64,000 bases of DNA from Acidobacteriota bacterium (GTDB taxonomy: Bacteria; Acidobacteriota; Terriglobia; Acidiferrales; UBA7541), in assembly GCA_013289665.1 (NCBI GenBank), contig JABCZN010000013.1:62001-126000 (forward strand). The letters run 5' to 3'. The position numbers and the translations under genes were made by a program. Of this stretch, positions 36,520-45,753 are shown piece after piece. Each line of letters begins with the position of its first letter. Position 1 is the first letter of the stretch. The notes under the pieces were generated by a model. It was not told the DNA's origin. It worked only from the letters and a program-made list of their open reading frames with translations, and searched no databases.

Positions 36520-38562
36520 ATGGCGTCATTTGTACGCGTAGGGGAGGAGATTCCGGCAGCACCAGCGCCTCGACCGTGGCGTCAGGAGGGCTGGGCGGAG
36601 AAGATCGAAACCGCCGTGAAGAATGGGGCGGAGTATCTTCTGTCCGTGCAAGCCGAAGAAGGCTACTGGCACGGCGAGCTCGAAGCCGACACTACTCTCG
36701 AATCCGACTACATTTATTACCTCTATGTTCTGGGCAAGGCTGATCCGTCCAGGATTGCCAAGCTGGCGAATTATGTGCGCCAGAAGCAAATGGCCGATGG
36801 CGGCTGGCCGATCTATCCGAATGGACCCTCCGAACTGAACGCCACCTGCAAAGCGTATTTTGCACTGAAACTGGCCGGCGATTCGCCGGATTCGACGCAC
36901 CTGGCGAAGGCGCGCGAGGCAGTGCACCGGCTGGGCGGGCTGGAGCATACGAACTCTTATGTGCGATTTTATCTGGCACTGGTTGGCGCGGTGGGATGGG
37001 AGCTGGTTCCCGCTATTCCGCCGGAGCTGATGCTGCTGCCGAACTGGTTTTACCTGAACATTTACGAAATGTCTTCGTGGACACGCGGGATCGTGATTCC
37101 GATGTCGATTCTGTCGTCACTGCGGCCGGATTTCCGGTTGCCGGAACATGCGCGGGTGGACGAATTGTTCAAGGATCCGTCGCAGAAAACGGCGGCGTTC
37201 AGCTGGAGCAAGCAACTGGTCTCCTGGAAGAATCTGTTTCTAGCGGTGGACCGCGGGCTGAAGCTTTATGAAAAACTGCCCTGGAAACCGCTGCGCAACA
37301 AGGCGCTGAAGGAAGCCAAGCAGTGGATGCTGGAGCACATGGAGCGCACCGACGGGCTGGCGGCGATCTATCCATCGATGATGAACTCGATTTTTGCTCT
37401 GATGGCGATGGGACATGGGGTGGACGATCCGCTGACGTTCCGCGAGATCAAGGAATTTGCACGCTTTGAAATTGAAGAGGGCGATACGATTCGCCTGCAG
37501 CCGTGCGTTTCGCCGGTGTGGGACACGTGCATCGCGATGGTGGCCTTGGAAGAGGCAGGACTGGCTGCGGACCATGCCGCGCTCGTGAAGGCGGCGGACT
37601 GGCTGCTGACGAAGCAGATTCTGGGCGGCGGCGACTGGCAGATCAAGAACCAGGATGCCGAGCCGGGCGGCTGGGCATTTGAATACCGCAACGATTTTTA
37701 TCCCGATGTGGACGATACGGCGTTTGTGTTAATGGCTTTGCAGCGTGTTAAGTTTCCTGACGAAAAGCGGATGGAAGCGGCGCTGCGGCGCGGGGTGCAG
37801 TGGCTGCTGAGCATGCAGAATCGCGATGGCGGATGGGGCGCGTTTGACCGTGACAACGACCGCCAGATTTTGTGCAATATCCCGTTCGCGGATCACAACG
37901 CGATGATCGATCCTTCAACGGCGGATGTTACGGCGCGGGTGCTCGAATGTTTGGGGCGGTTTGGATGGCCGGCGGAACATCCTGTGGTTCAGCGGGCTGT
38001 TGGCTTCCTGACGAAGGACCAGTCGAAAGATGGATCATGGTTCGGGCGCTGGGGCGTGAATTACGTTTATGGGACAAGCGGCGTGTTGCGAGCGCTGGAA
38101 ACTGTTTCGCTGACTGCGCAGGACTATTGCGCGCGGGCGGTGGCGTGGCTGCGGCAAGTGCAGAAGGCGGACGGAAGTTTTGGCGAGTCGCTGCTCAGTT
38201 ATGAAATGGAATCGACGAAGGGACAGGGGAACAGCACGCCTTCGCAGACGGCTTGGGGATTGATTGGATTGCTGGCGGGAGCGGACCGGAGTGACCCGGC
38301 GGTTGGTCGGGCGGCGGAGTACCTGGTGACGCAGCAGAACGCGAACGGGTCGTGGAGCGAAGACGATTTTACGGGGACCGGGTTCCCGGGCGTTTTCTAT
38401 CTCAAGTACCACCTTTACAAGAATTCTTTTCCGGTGTACGCGCTGGCCCGCTACCGCAATCAGGGGAAGCGCGCGGAGGAGTATTGTGCGTGCAAGTTTT
38501 TGCCGGGCGAGTTCAGGTTGCGGAGCGGTTTATATACCAAGCGCGAACGGAGCGCTTCCTAA
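36520..38562 (+). CDS. shc: Squalene-hopene cyclase
   Basis: Cyclises squalene to hopene/hopanol at the cytoplasmic membrane; 680 aa, normal length. The protonating motif DVDDTA is at residues 396-401. Repeated QW motifs are visible (DGGWPIYP, QNRDGGWGAFD, QSKDGSWFGRWGVNYVYGT, QNANGSWSEDDFTG). GGGGGGAG lies 6 nt before the ATG. A TATAAT at 36360-36365 could be a -10 box, but its -35 is poor. It heads a tight hopanoid cluster reaching hpnE at 47101. Confidence 0.96.
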   Translation: MASFVRVGEEIPAAPAPRPWRQEGWAEKIETAVKNGAEYLLSVQAEEGYWHGELEADTTLESDYIYYLYVLGKADPSRIAKLANYVRQKQMADGGWPIYPNGPSELNATCKAYFALKLAGDSPDSTHLAKAREAVHRLGGLEHTNSYVRFYLALVGAVGWELVPAIPPELMLLPNWFYLNIYEMSSWTRGIVIPMSILSSLRPDFRLPEHARVDELFKDPSQKTAAFSWSKQLVSWKNLFLAVDRGLKLYEKLPWKPLRNKALKEAKQWMLEHMERTDGLAAIYPSMMNSIFALMAMGHGVDDPLTFREIKEFARFEIEEGDTIRLQPCVSPVWDTCIAMVALEEAGLAADHAALVKAADWLLTKQILGGGDWQIKNQDAEPGGWAFEYRNDFYPDVDDTAFVLMALQRVKFPDEKRMEAALRRGVQWLLSMQNRDGGWGAFDRDNDRQILCNIPFADHNAMIDPSTADVTARVLECLGRFGWPAEHPVVQRAVGFLTKDQSKDGSWFGRWGVNYVYGTSGVLRALETVSLTAQDYCARAVAWLRQVQKADGSFGESLLSYEMESTKGQGNSTPSQTAWGLIGLLAGADRSDPAVGRAAEYLVTQQNANGSWSEDDFTGTGFPGVFYLKYHLYKNSFPVYALARYRNQGKRAEEYCACKFLPGEFRLRSGLYTKRERSAS

Positions 38563-38570
38563 GCAAACGA

Positions 38571-39617
38571 ATGCGGTACCCCCTTGGCTTAGTGCTGGAT
38601 TCCGCGAGATACCTCGCGTCGCGGAAACTTCGAGGTGACAAGAAAATACCGGTGGTGCTGTCGCTTGATCCCCTGGGCGGATGGGCGAGCTCGTGCGGCG
38701 GAGCAAACGGCAATGGCGCCGCCGCAGAAGTTGTAGAAGCGCGTCGGATGCTGAGCGTGGAGCAGTGTGTGGCGGCGATGAAGGATTGTGACACTCCGGT
38801 GGTGGCCATCACTGGAAGGGAGCCGCTCGAGTATCCGGAGATTGCGCGGCTGACGCGGGAGATTCTGGCCCGGGGGAAGCATCTTTTCTTGTCGACGGAT
38901 GGCACGCTGATTCGCCGCCGACTGCATATGATTCCGCCGTACACGAATTTTTTCTGGAACGTGAAGCTGGTCGGGACGGAGTTCGTACATGATGGGCGGA
39001 CGAACCGGCCCGGTTTATTTGCGGAATCGCTGGATGGCGTGAAGGCGGCAAAGAACGCGGGATTTTTTGTGGTGGTGACGACGACGATTTATGCGGACTC
39101 GGATATGCGCGACGTTGCGTCGCTTTACGAGCAATTGCACGCTGTGCATGTGGATGGATACATGCTGTCACCGCATTATCCTCCGCGGCCGATGTGCCGG
39201 AATTCGGCGGCGGTGTTTCATGAAAAGATGCGGCAGAGGTTTCGCGAGGCGAGCGATTTGTTGAGCGAGTACAACCTGCTGACTTCGCCGATTTATCTGG
39301 AGTATCTGCGCGGGGAACGCGAACTGGATTGCTGCTCGTGGGGAAGCCCGGTGTATGGGCCGCAGGGATGGGCGGCGCCGTGCACGCAGCTGAATTATGG
39401 CTTTGAGCAGGAGTATAAGGATCTGCTGGAAAAGACGGTGTGGGAGAATTTTGGCCGCGGGATGAATCCGCGGTGCGAACCATGCTCGAGCCACACGGGG
39501 TATGAGACCGCGGCGATTTTGGGGATGAATCCGAAGGCCGGGGATTTCTGGAAGATGCTCGCCTGGCAGTTGCAGGGCGGACTGGGCGAGAAACGCGAGC
39601 GGGCGGCGAAGGCATGA
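38571..39617 (+). CDS. HpnH-like radical-SAM-fold protein with degenerate cluster motif
   Basis: 348 aa, colinear with adenosyl-hopene transferase HpnH, which adds 5'-deoxyadenosine to hopene. Conserved HpnH wording surrounds each expected site, but the CxxxCxxC iron-sulfur motif is WASSCGGA: only C42 remains, with W38 and A45 at the other positions. The SAM-binding GGE is GRE (82-84). The C-terminal cysteine region (CCSWG, APCTQL, RCEPCSSH) is partly kept. A shift of reading frame does not restore the motif. It starts at the ATG at 38571, 8 bp after shc, and overlaps hpnA by 4 bp, so it is a maintained operon member. It may be a non-catalytic partner or a different enzyme, with true HpnH elsewhere. 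Confidence 0.85.
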   Translation: MRYPLGLVLDSARYLASRKLRGDKKIPVVLSLDPLGGWASSCGGANGNGAAAEVVEARRMLSVEQCVAAMKDCDTPVVAITGREPLEYPEIARLTREILARGKHLFLSTDGTLIRRRLHMIPPYTNFFWNVKLVGTEFVHDGRTNRPGLFAESLDGVKAAKNAGFFVVVTTTIYADSDMRDVASLYEQLHAVHVDGYMLSPHYPPRPMCRNSAAVFHEKMRQRFREASDLLSEYNLLTSPIYLEYLRGERELDCCSWGSPVYGPQGWAAPCTQLNYGFEQEYKDLLEKTVWENFGRGMNPRCEPCSSHTGYETAAILGMNPKAGDFWKMLAWQLQGGLGEKRERAAKA

Positions 39618-40630
39618 CGACACTGGTGACGGGTGCGGCGGGATTTCTGGGCAGCCACGTGGCGCGGCAACTGGTGGCGCGCGGGGAAACGGTGCGCGTG
39701 CTGGTGCGGGCGTCGAGCAGCAACAGGGCTATCAGCGATTTGCCGCTTGAATACGTGACCGGCGATTTGCGGGATCTGGCTTCGCTGGACCGGGCGATGG
39801 CGGGCGTGGTGCGGGTATATCATGTGGCGGCGGATTACCGGTTATGGGCGAAAAAAACGCAGGATATCTACGACTCAAACGTTGGCGGGACGAAGAATCT
39901 GTTGGCAGCGGCGAAGCGAGCGGGTGTGGAGCAACTGATTTACACGAGCACGGTGGCGACGATTGCGGTGGACCGGCCGGAATTGCCGAACGAGTTTACG
40001 GATGCGAAGCTGGAAGAGATGGTGGGGCACTACAAGCGGTCGAAGTGGATGGCGGAGCGCGAGGCTTTGCAGGCGGCGAAAGAGGGTCTGCCGGTGATTG
40101 TGGCGATGCCGACTACGCCGGTGGGTCCTTGGGACTGGAAGCCGACGCCGACGGGGAAGATTATTCTGGATTTTCTGAACGGGAAGATGCCGGGATATGT
40201 GGAGACGGGATTGAATTTTGTGGGCGTGGAAGAGTGCGCGGCGGGTCATCTGCTGGTTGCGGAGCGCGGCAAGGTTGGAGAGAGATATTTGCTGGGAGCG
40301 GAGAACTTGACCTTGAAAGCACTGCTCGATTTACTGGCGACGATAACGGGTTTGCGGGCGCCGGGAATGAAGATTCCGCATGGAGTGGCGCTCGGTGTAG
40401 CTTATCTTGAGAGCGCGTTTTCACGGCTGGTGGGGAAAGAACCGCAGATTCCCGTGGAAGGCGTAAAGATCGCGAAACATAAAATGTTTGTGGATGCATC
40501 GCGGGCGCAGCGCGAACTTGGATTTAAGCCCGGGCCCGTGGTGGCGGCGCTGGAGCGGGGAGTGCGGTGGTATCGGGAGAACGGGTATGTCACGGCGCGA
40601 CGGTCGAGGAAGATCAAGTTGGCAGCTTGA
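39614..40630 (+). CDS. hpnA: Hopanoid-associated NAD-dependent sugar epimerase/dehydratase
   Basis: 338 aa extended short-chain dehydrogenase. The Rossmann motif is VTGAAGFLGSHVARQL (5-20), the VAADYRLW segment follows NAD binding, and the catalytic pair is Y/K in HYKRSKWMAE. The C-terminal GVRWYRENGYV is typical of HpnA. Its exact substrate is unsettled in the literature I know. Start ATG overlaps the HpnH-like gene stop by 4 bp. The neighbours are all hopanoid genes. Confidence 0.88.
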   Translation: MTTLVTGAAGFLGSHVARQLVARGETVRVLVRASSSNRAISDLPLEYVTGDLRDLASLDRAMAGVVRVYHVAADYRLWAKKTQDIYDSNVGGTKNLLAAAKRAGVEQLIYTSTVATIAVDRPELPNEFTDAKLEEMVGHYKRSKWMAEREALQAAKEGLPVIVAMPTTPVGPWDWKPTPTGKIILDFLNGKMPGYVETGLNFVGVEECAAGHLLVAERGKVGERYLLGAENLTLKALLDLLATITGLRAPGMKIPHGVALGVAYLESAFSRLVGKEPQIPVEGVKIAKHKMFVDASRAQRELGFKPGPVVAALERGVRWYRENGYVTARRSRKIKLAA

Positions 40631-40695
40631 AGATGGAAGTAAAGGAAGTAAATGAGGGATAGAAAGCAAAGGAGCGGACGCGCGAGGGATTGTGA

Positions 40696-41481
40696 ATGAA
40701 GGTTCTGGTCACATTTGCGGTTGAGGCGGAGTTCGCGGCGTGGCGGAGGCTGCGGGCGTTTAACATGATTGATTACCAGGGGCTGAAGTTGCGAAGGACG
40801 GTGATTGGGGGCAATGAGGTCACTGTTTTGATTACCGGTGTGGGGGCGCAGGCTGCGGCGCAGGCCATGGATTTGATGATGCGGATGGCGGATAAGGATC
40901 AACATTTTGATGTCTGTGTTTCAAGCGGATTGGCCGGAGCGCTATGCGATACGCTAAGTGTTGGAGATGTGATCGCGCCGAAGGAACTGATTGTTGAGCT
41001 GAAACATGCGGGGCATGGAGCGGAGCGGTTGGAGGTGGATGGCGATTTGCGGCAGATGGCGCTGGGCCGCGGTGCTAAGAACGCGAATTGCCTGTTTACG
41101 ACGGATGAGATTCTGGTGAAGGCCAGCCAGAAGAAATCCTGTGCGTCGCGGGCGCAATCGGTGGATATGGAGAGCTTTGAGATCGTAAAAGCGGCATTGG
41201 CGTGGGGAGCCCGGAGCGTGGTGATTCGGGCGATCAGTGATGGCGCCACGGAAGACATGCCCATCAATTTCAACCTCACGTTGTCTGAAAAAAAAGAGGT
41301 GAGTCTCAGCAAGGTGCTGATTCAACTGCTAAAAAATCCGCTGGCGCTACCGTCACTGATTCGTTTTGGAAGGCAGAGCAAGCGCGCCGGGGCTGTCCTG
41401 GCAACGTTTCTCGAGAGCTATCTGAGGGATCTGGCGGGCGTTGAGAGCAGGAAACAGGTCAGCGAGACGGCGGCACGATGA
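40696..41481 (+). CDS. hpnG: Adenosylhopane nucleosidase/phosphorylase HpnG
   Basis: 261 aa, nucleoside phosphorylase fold. HpnG releases adenine from adenosylhopane to give ribosylhopane (or its phosphate). Family wording: VTFAVEAEFAAWRRLR at the start, SSGLAGALCDTLSVGDVIAP in the middle, and the VDMESFEIVKAA ribose-binding motif near the C-terminus. Its presence implies that adenosylhopane is made in this cell, so a functional HpnH must exist somewhere. Its last codon overlaps the start of the next dehydrogenase gene (ATGA). Confidence 0.88.
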   Translation: MKVLVTFAVEAEFAAWRRLRAFNMIDYQGLKLRRTVIGGNEVTVLITGVGAQAAAQAMDLMMRMADKDQHFDVCVSSGLAGALCDTLSVGDVIAPKELIVELKHAGHGAERLEVDGDLRQMALGRGAKNANCLFTTDEILVKASQKKSCASRAQSVDMESFEIVKAALAWGARSVVIRAISDGATEDMPINFNLTLSEKKEVSLSKVLIQLLKNPLALPSLIRFGRQSKRAGAVLATFLESYLRDLAGVESRKQVSETAAR

Positions 41482-42584
41482 GCCGGCCGGGAACAGTGGC
41501 GGAGCAGGTGAGGGCGCTGGGGCCGATACCCAGGACGATGCGGGCAGGGGTGTATCGCGAGAAGGGAATTGTGCGAGTGGAAGAAGTGCCGGTGCCGCAA
41601 GTGGGCGACGGCGAGGTGCTGATCAGGGTGGCGGCGTGCGGCGTCTGCGGGACGGATATCAAAAAAATCTTTTACGGGTATGTGGAGCCGCCGCAAATCC
41701 TGGGCCACGAGCTTGCGGGGACGGTGGTGGCGGTGGGGCGTGGCGTCACCAAATGGAAGCCGGGCGACCGGGTGATGAGTTTTCATCACATTCCGTGCGG
41801 GGAATGCTTCTTTTGCGAGCGGCGGATGTTTTCGCAGTGCGAGCTGTACAAGACCACGGGATTAACGGCGGGATTCACACCGAACGGCGGGGGATTTGGC
41901 GAGTACGTGAAGGCGATGCCGTGGGTGGCGGAGCGAGGGATAGTGGCGCTGCCAGATAACGTCAGCTTCGAAGAGGCCACATTCCTGGAGCCGATTAACA
42001 CCATCGTCAAAGCGGTTCAGAAGGCCAGGGTTAGAGCAGGGGAAACAGTATTGATTATCGGGTGCGGACCTATCGGACTGCAGCTATTGATGGTTACCGA
42101 AATCGAGGGGGCACGCATCTATACAAGCGACCCGGTGGCTACGCGCCGGGAAAAGAGCTTGCAGCTCGGAGCACTTGAGTCTTTTAACCCTGTAAGTGGT
42201 AAGCTAGTTGAAGAAATCCGGGCCCGGTCGGAGGGTCGCGGGGCAGACGTGGTTCTTGTTGCCGTGGCGCATCCAGCAGTTGTGGTGGAAGCGCTGGCGG
42301 CGGCGAGGCCAGGGGGGCGGGTCCTCCTGTTTGCCGCGAACGATCCAGTCACAAAAATAGAGTTTCCAGCCTCGGCGGTGGGGATCGACGAGAAGGAAAT
42401 CCTTGGCAGCTATAGTGCGGCGGTTGACATCCAAGAAAGTGCGGCAGAGCTGGTGCTGGGGAAGAAACTGCCGGTAATGGATATCGTCACGCACAGGTTC
42501 CCTTTGGATAGAATCCAGGAAGGCTTGGAACTGGCGGCGCATCCGACGGATGATTCCTTGAAGGTACTGATCACGCACAAATGA
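41478..42584 (+). CDS. Zinc-dependent MDR dehydrogenase 1 of the hopanoid cluster
   Basis: 368 aa medium-chain dehydrogenase/reductase. The catalytic zinc site has the usual Cys in [11 protein letters not shown] and GHE in ILGHELAGT. The structural zinc loop [16 protein letters not shown] is complete. The NAD(P)-binding GxGxxG is [10 protein letters not shown]. It overlaps hpnG and the next dehydrogenase by 4 bp on either side. A plausible role is oxidoreduction of the ribosyl/polyol side chain of hopanoids, but this is inferred from position. Confidence 0.85.
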   Translation: MSRPGTVAEQVRALGPIPRTMRAGVYREKGIVRVEEVPVPQVGDGEVLIRVAACGVCGTDIKKIFYGYVEPPQILGHELAGTVVAVGRGVTKWKPGDRVMSFHHIPCGECFFCERRMFSQCELYKTTGLTAGFTPNGGGFGEYVKAMPWVAERGIVALPDNVSFEEATFLEPINTIVKAVQKARVRAGETVLIIGCGPIGLQLLMVTEIEGARIYTSDPVATRREKSLQLGALESFNPVSGKLVEEIRARSEGRGADVVLVAVAHPAVVVEALAAARPGGRVLLFAANDPVTKIEFPASAVGIDEKEILGSYSAAVDIQESAAELVLGKKLPVMDIVTHRFPLDRIQEGLELAAHPTDDSLKVLITHK

Positions 42585-43696
42585 AAACAGCGTCCCCAAA
42601 GAAAAGCGAGCTTGGACTGGAAGAGGCGCCTTTCCAGGAAAAGGTCGTTGTCCCTTCTCGAATGACCGCGGCCGTGCTCTACGGCAGCGAAGATCTGCGA
42701 ATTGAACAAATTGACGTGCCGGCACTGGCGGTGGACGAGGTGTTGCTGCGCGTGCGGCTCGCGTTGACGGACGGCACGGACCTGAAGGTGTGGAAGCGCG
42801 GGTATCACGCGAAAATGATCCAACCGCCGGCGGTGTTCGGGCACGAGGTGGTGGGCGAAATTGTGGCGATGGGGAAGCGCGTGGATCCCCGGTGGCGGCT
42901 GGGAACGCGGGTGATTGCGGCGAATTCGGCGCCCTGTTTGCGGTGCTATCACTGTCGCCGCGGGCAGGAGAATCTTTGCGACGATCTGCTGTTCAATAAC
43001 GGGGCGTACGCCGAGTACATGCGGATACCGGGCAGGATTGCGCGGGAAAATATGCTGGAAGTGCCGCACGGAGTGGACGACCACAGCGCGGCGCTGGTGG
43101 AGCCGCTGGCCTGCGTGCTGCGCGGCGTGCACGAAATGGAAGTGCGCACGGGGGATTCGACCGTGGTGATCGGGTGCGGCCCGATTGGATTGATGTTCGT
43201 GCGAATGCTGACGCGGCGGGGAGTGCGCGTGATTGCCCTGGCGCGGCGCGAAGGCCCGCTGGCGGTGGCGCGGAAGCTGGGCGCCGCAGCGGCGATCAAT
43301 GTCACGGAAACAGCGGATGTAGCGGCGGCGGTGCGGGCATTGACCGACGAGGGACGCGGGCCGGATTCGGTGGTGGAAGCCGCGGGAAACCCGGCCACGT
43401 GGGAGCAGGCCCTGGCGATGGTGCGGCGGGGTGGCGTGGTGAATTTCTTCAGCGGGCTGCCGACAGGAACGCGCGTGGAAATCGAGCCCGCCTCGATTCA
43501 TTACTCGGAGATCAAGATTATTTCGCCGTTCCACCATACGCCACGATTTATTCGCGAGGCGCTCGAGGCGATCCGGCGCGGCGATATTTCGGCGCACGAT
43601 TTTGTCACCGAAGACATTCGACTGGAAGACCTGCCGCAGGCGTTTGAACGCATGAAGACACGGAGCGGGGAAATCAAGCTGGCGGTGAGGCCGTGA
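42581..43696 (+). CDS. MDR dehydrogenase 2 of the hopanoid cluster, catalytic Cys replaced by Asp
   Basis: 371 aa paralogue of its upstream neighbour. GHE (VFGHEVVGE), the structural zinc loop (APCLRCYHCRRGQENLCD) and the coenzyme motif ([10 protein letters not shown]) are intact. At the catalytic zinc site the expected VCGTD reads TDGTD, so Asp stands where the Cys ligand should be. Haloarchaeal glucose dehydrogenase uses Asp at this position, so zinc binding can persist. Coupled translation with dehydrogenase 1 suggests the pair works together, perhaps as a heteromer or on successive steps. Confidence 0.85.
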   Translation: MKTASPKKSELGLEEAPFQEKVVVPSRMTAAVLYGSEDLRIEQIDVPALAVDEVLLRVRLALTDGTDLKVWKRGYHAKMIQPPAVFGHEVVGEIVAMGKRVDPRWRLGTRVIAANSAPCLRCYHCRRGQENLCDDLLFNNGAYAEYMRIPGRIARENMLEVPHGVDDHSAALVEPLACVLRGVHEMEVRTGDSTVVIGCGPIGLMFVRMLTRRGVRVIALARREGPLAVARKLGAAAAINVTETADVAAAVRALTDEGRGPDSVVEAAGNPATWEQALAMVRRGGVVNFFSGLPTGTRVEIEPASIHYSEIKIISPFHHTPRFIREALEAIRRGDISAHDFVTEDIRLEDLPQAFERMKTRSGEIKLAVRP

Positions 43697-43708
43697 GCAG
43701 TGGCCAGC

Positions 43709-43752
43709 GACCCACTCGGCAAGCTCAGGGCAGGCCGGCGACCGGTTGCCAG
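43709..43752 (+). repeat. Short dispersed repeat (ACPELAEW type)
   Basis: CCCACTCGGCAAGCTCAGGG with CAGGCC after it; on the reverse strand this codes the ACPELAEWVAG phrase that recurs as a spurious translation of intergenic repeats in many environmental bacteria. It fills the gap between dehydrogenase 2 and the HpnCD fusion. Confidence 0.5.
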
Positions 43753-43803
43753 TGAAGAGATAGCCCACCCCTTTTTAAATCTCCTAGAGGATAGATACAG
43801 CTG

Positions 43804-45753
43804 ATGCTGCGTGCTGGTGAATTGAAGATTGCCGCAAAGCTGCCAGCGGATGGCTGTGCGCCGAGTGAAGCGCAGGCTTATACGCGCTGGCTGGCGACGC
43901 ATCATTACGAGAATTTCAACGTGGCGTCGTGGCTGCTGCCGAAGCAATTGCACCAGCATTTCTACAATTTGTATGCGTATTGCCGCTGGGCGGATGACCT
44001 GGGCGATGAAATTCCGGTAAGAGAACGGGCGCTGGAGTTGCTGGATTGGTGGGAGCGGGAACTGGATGCCTGCTACGAGGGGCGGCCTTCGCACCCGGTG
44101 TTTGTGGCGCTGCGCGAGACGATTGTGGCGAAGGATGTGCCGAAACAGCCATTTGCGGATCTGTTGAAGGCATTCCGGCAGGATCAGGTGGTGAAGCGGT
44201 ATCCGACCTGGAATGCGGTGCTGGATTACTGCTTATATTCGGCCAATCCTGTGGGGCGGCTGGTGCTCTATCTGTGCGGGTACCGGGATGAGGAGAGGCA
44301 AAAGCTTTCTGACGCGACTTGCACAGCGCTGCAGTTGGCAAATTTCTGGCAGGACGTTTCGCGGGATCTGGAGATCGGACGGATTTACATTCCGCTGGAT
44401 CGGGCGGCGGCGCATGGACTGGGCGAGCAGGATATCGTTTTGAGGAAATTCGATTATCGCTACGAATCGTTGATGAAGGAGCTGATCGAATATACGCGGG
44501 GACTTTTTGAGAACGGAATGCCGCTGGCGAGGAAGGTGGACGGCAAGTTGAGCGTGGACCTGGACATGTTCAGCCGGGGCGGGCTGGCGGTGTTGGATTC
44601 AATTGAGGCGATGGGTTACGACACGCTGCACCGGCGACCGGAAGTGAGCAAGGCGAAGCAGGCGGGATTGCTGGGGCGGGCGTTGATTGGGCATGTGCTC
44701 GGTGGTTCGGGCGTGAGCCGCAACGGCGGATTTGCGCGTGGAGAAGCGAGCTACGTTGGCGCGGATTCGACCGAAGCGGAGATCAGGGCGTCGTACAGCG
44801 ACTGCCACCAGATTGCGCGGAAGGCGCACAGCAATTTTTATCCCGCGTTCTTTCTGCTGCCGAAAGCGAAGCGTGACGGGATTGTGGCGCTGTATGCGTT
44901 CATGCGGCTGATTGACGACGTTTCGGACGAAGGCGCGGATGTGGCAGCGAAACAGCGCGGGCTGGCCAGGTGGAGGGCCGCGCTCGACGAAGCGATTACA
45001 GGGCAATCACAAGCGTTTGATGGGAACGCTGCGCGGTCGCTGCAAGGGGCGGATTTATATGGCGAGCGCGAGGTTTTGCCCGCGCTGGTGGACACCATGG
45101 AGCGGTTCCGGATGCCGGCACGCTATCTGCATGATTTGATCAGCGGCGCGGAAATGGACCTGACGATTCGCGAGTATCCGACGTTTGAACGGCTGAAAGA
45201 ATATTGTTATCGCGTGGCTGGGACGGTCGGGTTGACGTGCACGCATATTTTTGGCTTCCGCGATTCTAAGGCACTGGATCTGGCGGAGAAGCTCGGGCTG
45301 GCTTTTCAACTGACGAATATTATTCGCGATGTATGCGAGGATTACTCGATTGGACGAATTTACCTGCCGGAGGAGGATTTAGCGCGCTACGGTGTGGCGA
45401 AAGAAGATTTAGGGAGAAGCGAGGTGACGCTCGGCGTGCGGGAACTGTTGCGGTTTGAGGCCGACCGGGCGTGGAAGCTGTATGAAGAGGGAGCGCAACT
45501 GCTGGGGCTCATTGAAGAAGACAGCCGGGGGACGCTGTGGCTGCTGGTGCAAACATACAGCGCGCTGCTGGCGCGGATCGAATCGGTGGAGTTTGCCGTG
45601 TTTGGGGAGCGCGTGAGGCTGTCCAAGCCGGAGAAGATGATGTTGATGGCGAAGGCGCGATTCGGGCGCCATACGGAAGAGAACATCCTTGCAAAATGTG
45701 ATCGTGATCGGCGGCGGGCTGGCGGGGCTGTCGGCGGGCGTCGCGCTGGCTGA
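43804..45753 (+). CDS. HpnC-HpnD fusion: squalene biosynthesis enzyme from farnesyl diphosphate
   Basis: 649 aa, about twice the length of HpnC or HpnD alone. Residues about 20-310 match HpnC (first Asp-rich motif CRWADDLGDE at about 60-69; second NFWQDVSRDLEIGRIYIP). A linker (about 310-330, ARGEASYVGADSTE) leads to an HpnD half (about 335-630): SNFYPAFFLLP, MRLIDDVSDE and NIIRDVCEDYSIGRIYLPEE. HpnD condenses two farnesyl diphosphates to presqualene diphosphate and HpnC converts it to hydroxysqualene. The C-terminus runs 65 bp into hpnE. The fusion would enforce equal amounts and channel the intermediate. Confidence 0.92.
   Translation: MLRAGELKIAAKLPADGCAPSEAQAYTRWLATHHYENFNVASWLLPKQLHQHFYNLYAYCRWADDLGDEIPVRERALELLDWWERELDACYEGRPSHPVFVALRETIVAKDVPKQPFADLLKAFRQDQVVKRYPTWNAVLDYCLYSANPVGRLVLYLCGYRDEERQKLSDATCTALQLANFWQDVSRDLEIGRIYIPLDRAAAHGLGEQDIVLRKFDYRYESLMKELIEYTRGLFENGMPLARKVDGKLSVDLDMFSRGGLAVLDSIEAMGYDTLHRRPEVSKAKQAGLLGRALIGHVLGGSGVSRNGGFARGEASYVGADSTEAEIRASYSDCHQIARKAHSNFYPAFFLLPKAKRDGIVALYAFMRLIDDVSDEGADVAAKQRGLARWRAALDEAITGQSQAFDGNAARSLQGADLYGEREVLPALVDTMERFRMPARYLHDLISGAEMDLTIREYPTFERLKEYCYRVAGTVGLTCTHIFGFRDSKALDLAEKLGLAFQLTNIIRDVCEDYSIGRIYLPEEDLARYGVAKEDLGRSEVTLGVRELLRFEADRAWKLYEEGAQLLGLIEEDSRGTLWLLVQTYSALLARIESVEFAVFGERVRLSKPEKMMLMAKARFGRHTEENILAKCDRDRRRAGGAVGGRRAG

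Noticed and set aside
42410..43768. Long frame opposite the MDR dehydrogenases
   Set aside because: Antisense of genes with intact zinc and coenzyme motifs; composition Arg/His-rich.
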